Assembly: GCA_002683785.1 (NCBI GenBank)
Contig: NYUB01000088.1
Span: forward strand, 5,160-61,339
Direction: 5' to 3'
Length of the DNA: 56,180 bases
Source: Deltaproteobacteria bacterium
Lineage (GTDB): Bacteria; SAR324; NAC60-12
Under the pieces are notes generated by a model. It saw only the letters and a program-made list of their open reading frames with translations, had not been told where the DNA came from and ran no database searches. A program made the position numbers and the translations under genes. Below are positions 50,686 to 56,180 of the stretch, in pieces (positions within the stretch are counted from its first letter, which is position 1; every line of letters begins with the position of its first letter).

Positions 50686-51738
50686 CTAGATGCCGACTCG
50701 ATAGAAAAGACTCACGGGACTTTTTATCTTAAGGATTTCAAATTGACTGAATCCTGATTCCTTGATCAAATCTTCCATTTTTTGGGGCCCCATACAAGTA
50801 CCAAGGCCAGGGCCACCTGCAGCAATGGACTGAGTCATGCAGTGAAAGAGGCTCATTCCATAATACATACCTGCAATTGGGTTAATATTTTCTTCAAGTT
50901 TGTCTGCTGCCTTTGGTTCTACGATAAAGATTGATCCTCCTTGACGCAGCATCTTTTTTAGAGATTTCAGGATTCCCACTGGATCCACAAGATCATGGAT
51001 ACAGTCAAGTATTGTAATTAGGTCAAATTGTTGATCTTCAAGGGTTTCAATATTTCCATGGATGAAAGATATCTTGTCCTTGAATCCTGCATTTTGTGCA
51101 GACTGTTCTGCTTTTTGTATTGAAGTCAAATCCAAATCAATTCCATAACACGTGGTTCTTGGAAAAGCTTCGGCGAGGGTCATTGAAACATTTCCGGTAC
51201 CACACCCAAAATCGAGTGTTGTGCATCCTTCAGTCAATTTTTGGAAAATATCCGGTATGGATTTCATCCAATAACTCGCTAAACGTTGGCGGTAAGTTCC
51301 TTCGTTCATCAGACTGATTGCATCAACCCCTTCTTCTCCAAATTCGTTAAAGTGGACTCCACCTCCATTTCTGAATGCATCAGCAACTTTAGGTGCAACT
51401 CCAACCATCATAGGAACTGCAGAGAAAAGTCCTCCCATGAAATGATCCGTTCCATCTGAGGCCAGTAAAAAAGCATGTTCCTCAGGGAGTTCGAAGGTTT
51501 TTCTTTCTGGATGGTACTTGAGGTAACCCGTGCATACCATGCCTTTAAGCCACTCCTCGAGGTATCGGTTATTGAGCCCTGTTTTTTCCACAATCAATTC
51601 CAAAGTCATTTCGCCCTGATCTTTCATGATCTTAAAAATCCCATTTTTAACTCCCACATACGCCATCGCCGATCCCATGCTGCCAGCCAAGTCATGAAAA
51701 ATCTTTTGGGAAAATTCTCTTATTGTATTTTCATCCAT
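50686..51738 (-). CDS. SAM-dependent methyltransferase (O-methyltransferase-like)
   Basis: A 350-residue class I methyltransferase with the N-terminal winged-helix dimerisation domain of small-molecule O-methyltransferases (MAYVGVKNGIFKIMKDQGEM, EKTGLNNRYLEEWLKGMVCT, YLKYHPERKTFELPEEHAFL). The SAM loop is LDFGCGTGNVSMTLAEAFP (near residue 175), then FIHGNIETL and ITILDCIHDLVDP, GGSIFIVEPKA. Members of this group methylate phenols, carboxylates and other small molecules. The substrate is unknown. The ORF stands alone on the minus strand. Confidence 0.82.
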   Translation of the reverse strand: MDENTIREFSQKIFHDLAGSMGSAMAYVGVKNGIFKIMKDQGEMTLELIVEKTGLNNRYLEEWLKGMVCTGYLKYHPERKTFELPEEHAFLLASDGTDHFMGGLFSAVPMMVGVAPKVADAFRNGGGVHFNEFGEEGVDAISLMNEGTYRQRLASYWMKSIPDIFQKLTEGCTTLDFGCGTGNVSMTLAEAFPRTTCYGIDLDLTSIQKAEQSAQNAGFKDKISFIHGNIETLEDQQFDLITILDCIHDLVDPVGILKSLKKMLRQGGSIFIVEPKAADKLEENINPIAGMYYGMSLFHCMTQSIAAGGPGLGTCMGPQKMEDLIKESGFSQFEILKIKSPVSLFYRVGI

Positions 51739-51841
51739 TTTCTCCTCTTTTCCTTCAATGAACCTAAAAGCCCAAAGTCGTTAGTTGATCTTGATCAGGA
51801 AGTTTTGCTACTCCGGATTCAGTTCAAATGGTGTCAGTTCC

Positions 51842-52177
51842 CTAGTTTACTTCAAATGCACGATTGACTCTCCATGAACCTATTTTCCCATAACCTTTCA
51901 CTTCAGCAAAAAACATCACCTGTGATGAAGGCTTTCCGGGTTCAGAAACGCTGTGCAGACCAACCAAGATCTCCTCGCTTTCAAAAAGGGTTTTACAATC
52001 TGAAATTCTTATATCTGTATCTGCTGCCCATTCAAGGGTTTCGTCTTTTGTCATTCTTTTATCATAGGTATTCGTGAAGACGAAATCATCGGAGAGAATT
52101 GCTGCGAGTGGACTGGAATCTCCATTCTCAAAGGACTCCTGGAATGCTCTCAGAGCCTGTTCTGCTGAAATTTTCAT
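51842..52177 (-). CDS. NTF2/SnoaL-like protein
   Basis: A 111-residue protein from ATG 52177 (an upstream extension adds a hydrophobic stretch without a good start). It begins KISAEQALRAFQESFENGDS, then LAAILSDDFVFTNTYDKRMT, EETLEWAAD-like sequence and a strand pair ending in GSWRVNRAFEVN. The cone-shaped NTF2-like fold is common to small isomerases, hydratases and binding proteins. No catalytic residues can be assigned. It lies 103 bp upstream of, and on the same strand as, the methyltransferase gene. Confidence 0.65.
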   Translation of the reverse strand: MKISAEQALRAFQESFENGDSSPLAAILSDDFVFTNTYDKRMTKDETLEWAADTDIRISDCKTLFESEEILVGLHSVSEPGKPSSQVMFFAEVKGYGKIGSWRVNRAFEVN

Positions 52178-52651
52178 ATGACCTCTAATAATTAGGATGA
52201 ACGTGATGATAAGCAACAGTACATTTTCGTGCCGACCTTCCAAGACTAAAATTCGAATTAGGTATTTCGAAAGGAACCATCGATTGTCTCCCCAACCCTC
52301 CTACGGACATTAGGGCGAAGCATGTGCTCCCGCCGCGACTCGAATGCAGTTCATAGGGATCAGAAATTTCCAGCAAACGGACAGTTTTCAAAGTTCTTTC
52401 AATTTTGATGTCCTTTTGGTGGTCCTTTTGTTGAGTCTATCTGAGGATCCCGGGAATCCTTGATTTTCCATTAGAATAAATAAAGGGTTGACCTATTTAA
52501 GTTCCTGATGTGAGATGATTAAATCGATTGCGAAAATCGATTAGGTCTCCGCTCGTCCAAGTTAGGACTCGGTGCTGTGCAGTCTACCTTCTAGCAACCG
52601 TTCGGGCTGGAGAAAAAATCTCTGCCATTACTAAAAAAATCGGGAGGAACT
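52178..52651. other. 474-bp spacer before the dodecin gene
   Basis: No gene of reliable coding character is seen. An inverted repeat AATCGATT-GCGAA-AATCGATT lies near 52522-52542. Downstream of TTGACC (near 52488) no good -10 is present, so the dodecin promoter is uncertain. The right end has the ribosome site GGGAGGAAC before dodecin. Confidence 0.5.
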
Positions 52652-52861
52652 ATGACTGAAAGTGTGTATAAAGTTATCGAACTGGTCGGAACCAGTACAG
52701 AGTCCTGGGAGAAGGCTGCTACAGCCGCAGTGGAAAAAGCTTCCAAATCGGTACGTAACCTCCGAATCGCTGAAGTTATTCAATTGGACATGCAGATTGA
52801 GGAAGGCAAAATGCTCGCTTTCCGTGCGAAGGTGAAAGTCTCTTTCAAGTTCGAAGACTAG
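52652..52861 (+). CDS. Dodecin, flavin-storage protein
   Basis: A 69-residue protein with the unmistakable dodecin pattern: VYKVIELVGTSTESWEKAAT, AAVEKASKSVRNLRIAEVIQ, LDMQIEEGKMLAFRAKVKVS, ending FKFED. Dodecins form a hollow dodecamer that binds and stores flavins (and in some archaea CoA) in dimeric aromatic pockets. The start ATG follows GGGAGGAAC. The first part of the gene matches residues that stack flavin (Trp in ESWEKA). It is monocistronic. Confidence 0.93.
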   Translation: MTESVYKVIELVGTSTESWEKAATAAVEKASKSVRNLRIAEVIQLDMQIEEGKMLAFRAKVKVSFKFED

Positions 52862-53112
52862 GCTCCTTTCCAAGGGTACGACCCTGATATCTGGAAAGCT
52901 AAAATGCTGAAGGACAGGGATGAGACTCTTGTTGGAGGAATATACTCATACAAAGAGTAGGGTAATTCCAATTCGGTAGGGGTCATAGCTTCGCGGGTGC
53001 AACCGCGACTACCTTGCCAGTTTAATCACACAAAATTCCTCTGCTTGTTCCCTGGTGCGGAACCAACGCCAGGAAACTTCAGAAGCCCCGTAATTTGATG
53101 TGTGATGAACAA
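52862..53112. other. Intergenic region with several hairpins
   Basis: No gene seen. Two notable inverted repeats: TCGCGG/CCGCGA (52991-52996 with 53003-53008, loop GTGCAA) and CCTGG/CCAGG (53051-53055 with 53069-53073). Neither is followed by a T-run. They may be transcript-end folds shared by the converging dodecin and DUF1330 genes. Confidence 0.35.
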
Positions 53113-53431
53113 CTACACTCCCTCAACAATTGAAGCATTTCTTATGACAGTCTCTTCTGGATTCTCTCTCAATTCTTTTAAAGCATCTTGGTATCTTGGA
53201 TCTTTCAATCCATCAAGAGCCTCTTGATGACTGTTAAATTCAACCACTACTGCAAACAAAAGCTTTTCACCCTGATTCATTGTCGGTTGACCAGCACCAA
53301 TTAATTTATAATTACCTGAATTCTTTTTTGCTTCCTCCTCGGGAATCAGACTCCATTTATTCAAATAATTATTCCATGTTCTCAGGGTTTTTTACTTCAA
53401 TCACATGATTAAGCAGTATCCTTTTTTTCAT
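53113..53431 (-). pseudogene. DUF1330-family gene with a frameshift near its start
   Basis: The last 83 codons (from about 53364 down) encode a clear DUF1330 C-terminal part: SLIPEEEAKKNSGNYKLIGA, LFAVVVEFNSHQEALDGLKD, PRYQDALKELRE. The missing N-terminal strand is found one base out of frame just upstream, from ATG 53431: MKKRILLNHVIEVKNPEN. A one-base (or two-base) change between AAC and TGG near 53374 would join them as HVIEVKNPEN-WNNYLNKWSL, aligning with the intact paralogue. This is either a pseudogene, a sequencing error, or less likely a programmed frameshift. No run of identical bases lies at the junction; an A6 run is 10 nt before it. Confidence 0.7.
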
Positions 53432-53476
53432 CTCGATATTCCTTTTCCACTTTGGGTTCAAAAAAAATCATTAATT

Positions 53477-53671
53477 ATGGATCAATCAGAACACTTCAAA
53501 AGAGCCGAGCTAGCCTGTATCCACTCAGGACTTTGCAGGATGGCCCCTGACTTCATGGAAGTGCTTGAGAATACACGCAGACTCTATGGCAAGGAAGCGA
53601 GTCGAGTCCCTGAAAGTTTTGGAAACCGAATCACGCTTCCTGAAAGAGGATATCATAAAAAAATTTTATGA
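53477..53671 (+). CDS. Small hypothetical protein upstream of phasin
   Basis: A 64-residue frame from ATG 53477 (MDQSEHFKRAELACIHSGLC and on), ending at TGA 53669-53671. It contains two Cys residues and a helical central part (DFMEVLENTRRLYG). No family is recognised and there is no clear ribosome site, so coding status is unsure. It ends just before the phasin promoter and is not co-transcribed with it if that promoter is used. Confidence 0.35.
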   Translation: MDQSEHFKRAELACIHSGLCRMAPDFMEVLENTRRLYGKEASRVPESFGNRITLPERGYHKKIL

Positions 53672-53697
53672 TTATTATCAGTGAGATGCATTATTAT

Positions 53698-53749
53698 TTG
53701 TGCAATCGCAAAACAATTCCTTGACTTAATAGTGCGTTTGCACAATAAT
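53698..53749 (+). promoter_or_regulatory. Phasin promoter with paired operator half-sites
   Basis: TTGACT (53721-53726), 17 nt, AATAAT (53744-53749) is a near-consensus sigma-70 promoter. TTGTGCAA (53698-53705) and TTGCACAA (53738-53745) are inverted copies; the right one overlaps the -10. Longer arms (CATTATTATTTGTGCAA and TTGCACAATAATG) also mirror each other. A dimeric repressor could bind both and block the promoter, as PhaR-type repressors do for phasin genes, though this motif was not matched to a known PhaR site. Confidence 0.7.
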
Positions 53750-53811
53750 GATTTTCATACAGATTATGTATTTCCTAAAATCGAATTTAACCTCATTGAT
53801 GAAAGGCAGCG

Positions 53812-54345
53812 ATGATTAATTTTACCGATTACAACAATAACGCCCAGAAGGCGGCCAACCAAGGGATGGAAACCTTCCTCAACTGGCAGAAGCAGGCCCT
53901 GGAAAACACCCTCTCGATGGTCGAAGAGGGACTTGCTGTGCAGGTGAAAAACCTGAACGAAACCCGCCAGCAATATCAGAACTGGGAACAGAACATGAAC
54001 CGGGAATTGGACAGCCAAAAGAACCAGTACAAGTCGATGGTCCTTAAATTCACTGAAACTTACTGGCCCGAGTCGAAAAACCAGTTTGAGCAGGCTGAAA
54101 AACTTTATGAGCAAAACATCGGCGGTATGATCGATAAAACCCGGGATATGGTTGGAAGCACTATCGAACGCAACATCGAAACCACTCTGACCTTCGAAAA
54201 GGAGTGGCTCAACAAACTCCGTGAAAATTACACCAGTGGAGCAGACAACCTTCGCAAGCAGTACGACATGATGACGTCCCTGCAGTCGGAGAAAAAGGAG
54301 GCCTCCGCAAAAAAGCCCGTTGCCAAACCCGAAACGACCAAATGA
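53812..54345 (+). CDS. Phasin-like granule-associated protein
   Basis: A 177-residue helical protein, MINFTDYNNNAQKAANQGME to a Lys/Ala/Pro-rich tail (KKEASAKKPVAKPETTK). Residues 15-160 are amphipathic helix or coiled coil with Gln/Asn-rich heptads (NWEQNMNRELDSQKNQYKSM). Composition and tail are those of phasins, which coat polyhydroxyalkanoate granules. There is no PHA synthase in the window. The start follows the strong promoter by about 62 bp. It ends with an ATGA overlap to the next gene. Confidence 0.65.
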   Translation: MINFTDYNNNAQKAANQGMETFLNWQKQALENTLSMVEEGLAVQVKNLNETRQQYQNWEQNMNRELDSQKNQYKSMVLKFTETYWPESKNQFEQAEKLYEQNIGGMIDKTRDMVGSTIERNIETTLTFEKEWLNKLRENYTSGADNLRKQYDMMTSLQSEKKEASAKKPVAKPETTK

Positions 54346-54581
54346 GCCGAAGCAGGATCATGAACCGTTCAACAAAAAACACCCCTTCAAGGGAGGATAT
54401 CAATCTGGCTGTCAGCCGTTTTCTGGAAAAAGGCGGTCAGATCGAACATCAGAGAACAGTTAAGCAAGGACTTGTGTCACAAATGCTCGAAGAACACGGC
54501 TGGAACAATGATTCCAGTAGTGAATCAGACGAAAAGCTGATGCATAACTTCACAGGAATCCTCGGAGTCGAAGACCTCTGA
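54342..54581 (+). CDS. Small hypothetical protein coupled to phasin
   Basis: A 79-residue frame whose ATG overlaps the phasin stop (ATGA 54342-54345); an internal ATG at 54360 is an alternative. The middle part SREDINLAVSRFLEKGGQIE resembles a small helix-turn-helix-like or regulator edge, but I recognise no family. The overlap implies translational coupling with phasin. Confidence 0.5.
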   Translation: MSRSRIMNRSTKNTPSREDINLAVSRFLEKGGQIEHQRTVKQGLVSQMLEEHGWNNDSSSESDEKLMHNFTGILGVEDL

Positions 54582-54662
54582 TTCTCCTCAACCGGAAAGG
54601 AGTGATCCTTTCCGGTCCTTCCACGGTATACAAGACTACAACTTCACATCAAACAATTGGAA

Positions 54663-55193
54663 ATGGACTTCACCAAATCCGTCAAATGCCATGCGATTAT
54701 GGCACTGATGGTCCTTCTTGGAACCCATCAGCCGTTAGCAGAAGTAAAGGTATTGGATTACAAACCGTTGGATTTTGGTCTCGAGATTCAAGGGATCAGG
54801 AAAACCGAAATCGAATGCCTGACACGCAACATCTATTTCGAAGCCGCCACCGAAGATGCTTCCGGCAAGCTTGCTGTGGCGATGGCAACCCTCAACCGGG
54901 TCAATCATTCAAAATTTCCCAACACCATCTGTGGCGTCGTCTACCAGGGTCCGAGGATCAAGCACAAAACCTGGGCCTGCCAATTCTCCTGGTTCTGTGA
55001 CGGTAAAAGCGACCGTATGAGAAACCGTAGGCTGCGGCATGAATCGAGAAGGATTGCGGCTCTTGCCCTGTTATTTCCAGAACATGACATCACTGGCGGT
55101 GCGACCCACTACCACGCAAGCTATGTTCAACCCTTCTGGGCCAAAAAACTGACCCTTACCAGAAAATTTGGTAAGCACATCTTCTACCGCTGA
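54663..55193 (+). CDS. SleB/CwlJ-type cell-wall hydrolase
   Basis: A 176-residue protein with a signal-like N-terminus (AIMALMVLLGTHQPLA) followed by the hydrolase_2 domain: EIECLTRNIYFEAATEDASG, KLAVAMATLNRVNHSKFPNT, ICGVVYQG, CQFSWFCDGKSDRM, then AAL-type helix and GGATHYHASYVQPFW. The Glu in YFEAATED is the catalytic residue. Family members cleave peptidoglycan (lytic transglycosylase-like); in non-sporing bacteria they serve wall turnover. ATG 54663 is used; TTG 54657 is in frame. A poly-gamma-glutamate hydrolase follows. Confidence 0.85.
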   Translation: MDFTKSVKCHAIMALMVLLGTHQPLAEVKVLDYKPLDFGLEIQGIRKTEIECLTRNIYFEAATEDASGKLAVAMATLNRVNHSKFPNTICGVVYQGPRIKHKTWACQFSWFCDGKSDRMRNRRLRHESRRIAALALLFPEHDITGGATHYHASYVQPFWAKKLTLTRKFGKHIFYR

Positions 55194-55356
55194 TTCTCGT
55201 CTTATACAGTCTCCCTCAACACAGAAGGCTTGAACCCTTTTTTCCTGAATAAAATAAAGGACTCCGCTCGATTTTGTCGCGGTTTATGCCCTCCTTGAAA
55301 GGCGGGACCAAGTGTCTTAATCGTATGCGGCCAAACAGGAAAAAAAAGATCAAAGG

Positions 55357-55938
55357 ATGGCCGACCGCTACCAGAATTTCGAGGAACTGAGCCGCTCCGA
55401 AGATGCATTTCGGATCGAACATAGGCTGGTGCCCAACTCGACATGGCTGGTTGCAGCACCCCACGGCGGCAACATCGAAAGCAGAACCACGGAAATCGCG
55501 CGGGCCATCAGCCTTGCCGCGGACGTGAGTTTCTATTCGTTCAGAGGAACGAAAGAGCCTGATGGAGGAGACCTGCACCTGACCAGCCATCGATTCGACG
55601 AACCCCTCGCCCTTCAGTTGGCAGCTTCACACCCGAGACTGCTCTGCGTCCATGGAGTGCTTGCAGAAAACGGAGACGGAGCCTGGCTCATCCCGGGAGG
55701 TGCATACCAGCAAGGACTGGATCGCCTCAAACAAAAACTCACTGGACTGGTCAACCTCCGTGACCAAACCCCCCAAGGCAAACGCTATCCTGGACTCCGC
55801 CCCGACAACCTCTGTAACCGCGGAAGTTCTGGTGGCGGCCTCCAGCTCGAGCTCTCCAGCGGATTGCGGAAACAACTGCTCTCCAACCCAATATTACTCA
55901 ACTCCTTCTCCCAGGCCATCGCAGGAGCCATACACTAA
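55357..55938 (+). CDS. Poly-gamma-glutamate hydrolase family protein
   Basis: A 193-residue zinc-peptidase-like protein. Landmarks of the PghP/YmaC family are APHGGNIESRTTEIARAIS (near residue 34), LLCVHGV with the second His (near 98), and GLRPDNLCNRGSSGGGLQLE near the end, followed by LSSGLRKQLL. The family cleaves gamma-glutamyl polymers, best known from phages that degrade capsules of poly-gamma-glutamate. The start ATG 55357 has AAAGG. It lies just before a tRNA/tmRNA-3'-end-like sequence and an integrase-like gene, so it may be phage-derived. Confidence 0.85.
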   Translation: MADRYQNFEELSRSEDAFRIEHRLVPNSTWLVAAPHGGNIESRTTEIARAISLAADVSFYSFRGTKEPDGGDLHLTSHRFDEPLALQLAASHPRLLCVHGVLAENGDGAWLIPGGAYQQGLDRLKQKLTGLVNLRDQTPQGKRYPGLRPDNLCNRGSSGGGLQLELSSGLRKQLLSNPILLNSFSQAIAGAIH

Positions 55939-55980
55939 TACTCTGCTTGTATCTGGATAGACCTCATCCTTTGAGGATCT

Positions 55981-56018
55981 GTTTGTTGATCGAGGTTCGA
56001 TCCCCCTCGTCTCCACCA
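55981..56018 (+). ncRNA. tmRNA/tRNA 3'-end-like segment (probable attachment site)
   Basis: A T-arm-like sequence GAGGTTCGATC, then CCCCCTCGTCTCCACCA ending in CCA at 56018, looks like the 3' end of a tmRNA or tRNA (CGTCTCCACCA is a common tmRNA 3' end). The T-stem pairs poorly and no 5' partner in a plausible position belongs to a non-coding gene, so this is a 3' fragment or degraded copy rather than a full RNA gene. Such ends are common integration sites. TCTCCACCA recurs at 56064-56072. Confidence 0.5.
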
Positions 56019-56028
56019 TAATGATTCC

Positions 56029-56064
56029 ATGATACTAATATTATTCATTTTTTTTAAGTATCAT
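56029..56064. repeat. Inverted repeat between tmRNA-like end and integrase
   Basis: ATGATACT (56029-56036) and AGTATCAT (56057-56064) form a perfect 8-bp inverted repeat around an AT-rich loop. With the TCTCCACCA direct repeat (56010-56018 and 56064-56072) it marks a likely recombinase binding or crossover region. Confidence 0.5.
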
Positions 56065-56127
56065 CTCCACCAATTCAGAAGACAACTCGCTTGACTAACA
56101 CAAAACACTCACAAAGTGAGGTTTGTT

Positions 56128-56180
56128 ATGTCATGCAAGCATCTCGTCAAACGTAAAAACTCCTCTGTATATCATTATCG
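56128..56180 (+). CDS. N-terminus of a phage-type tyrosine recombinase (partial)
   Basis: The frame from ATG 56128 continues past the window end: MSCKHLVKRKNSSVYHY. The HLVKR-x-S-x-Y-x-(F/Y)R pattern is the usual start of integrases of this phage/island type. GAGG at 56118-56121 is the ribosome site, within a CTCAC-AAA-GTGAG hairpin. Only 17 complete codons are visible, so this is tentative; position next to a tRNA/tmRNA-like end supports it. Confidence 0.5.
   Translation, partial: MSCKHLVKRKNSSVYHY

Noticed and set aside
55672-55678. GGAGACG that could pair with CGTCTCC to make a full-length tmRNA of about 347 nt ending at 56018
   Set aside because: It lies inside the well-supported poly-gamma-glutamate hydrolase coding sequence, whose conserved C-terminal motifs run through most of the interval, and no tag reading frame is seen.
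55945-56018. A complete tRNA ending at 56018, with anticodon-like loop CCTCATCCTTTGAGG
   Set aside because: No 5' acceptor partner for CGTCTCC, poor T-stem and no credible D-arm; kept only as a 3'-end-like fragment.
1-56180. CRISPR arrays, rRNA genes, insertion sequences
   Set aside because: No regularly spaced repeats, rRNA motifs or transposase signatures were found.

Overview
The window looks like the chromosome of a Gram-negative, flagellated bacterium: it has a P-ring gene, a BamD-like outer-membrane assembly lipoprotein and a CpoB/YbgF-like lipoprotein. Two genes read through an in-frame TGA exactly where a redox cysteine belongs, and each TGA is followed by a hairpin of bacterial SECIS type. 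The organism therefore almost certainly decodes UGA as selenocysteine. The gene set fits a deltaproteobacterium in the broad sense, but no marker here fixes the taxonomy; that is inference.

Layout. 1-2.5 kb: end of a 3-methyladenine glycosylase, a VWA protein and small unknowns. 2.7-9.3 kb: one flagellar block on the + strand (flgI, flgJ N-domain, flgM, flgN, flgK, flgL, csrA, fliW), with a near-consensus sigma-28 promoter in front of flgM. 9.5-20.7 kb: housekeeping and envelope genes (rsmG, xth, scpB, metC-like, bamD, cpoB-like, yggT), both selenoproteins, a degenerate-receiver/anti-sigma-kinase fusion, and a large K+ channel with two RCK modules, Sel1 repeats and a TerB-like end.

20.7-28.5 kb (- strand): a compact, overlapping operon had-oah-dch-bcrC-bcrB-bcrA-bcrD. 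It encodes ATP-dependent benzoyl-CoA reductase and the next three ring-opening steps. 28.6-35.3 kb: RidA, a branched-chain/aromatic-type ABC uptake system (binding protein, two permeases, one ATPase, no livF), a TauD/TfdA dioxygenase, a small membrane protein and a PhyH dioxygenase. 35.5-43.8 kb: a thiolase, two tandem MIO aromatic-amino-acid lyase/aminomutase paralogues flanking a class III aminotransferase that resembles beta-phenylalanine aminotransferase, a divergent Lrp regulator and a disulfide-reductase-type flavoprotein. 43.9-49.8 kb: an ABC exporter, an EamA exporter, a feruloyl-CoA-synthase-type ligase and a MaoC hydratase.

Read together, 20.7-49.8 kb suggests a phenylalanine (or beta-aryl amino acid) catabolic island. 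A MIO enzyme converts phenylalanine to beta-phenylalanine and/or cinnamate. The aminotransferase or a hydratase route makes the 3-oxo acid level, a ligase adds CoA, and the thiolase releases benzoyl-CoA plus acetyl-CoA. Benzoyl-CoA then enters the reductive Bcr pathway encoded next door. This linkage is the most interesting proposal in the window.

49.9-56.2 kb: small stress or unknown genes (DUF1330 x2, one frameshifted; methyltransferase; NTF2-like; dodecin), a phasin with a strong operator-bearing promoter, a SleB-type hydrolase and a poly-gamma-glutamate hydrolase. The window ends in a tmRNA/tRNA-3'-end-like segment followed by the start of a tyrosine-recombinase-like gene, which is a probable integration boundary.
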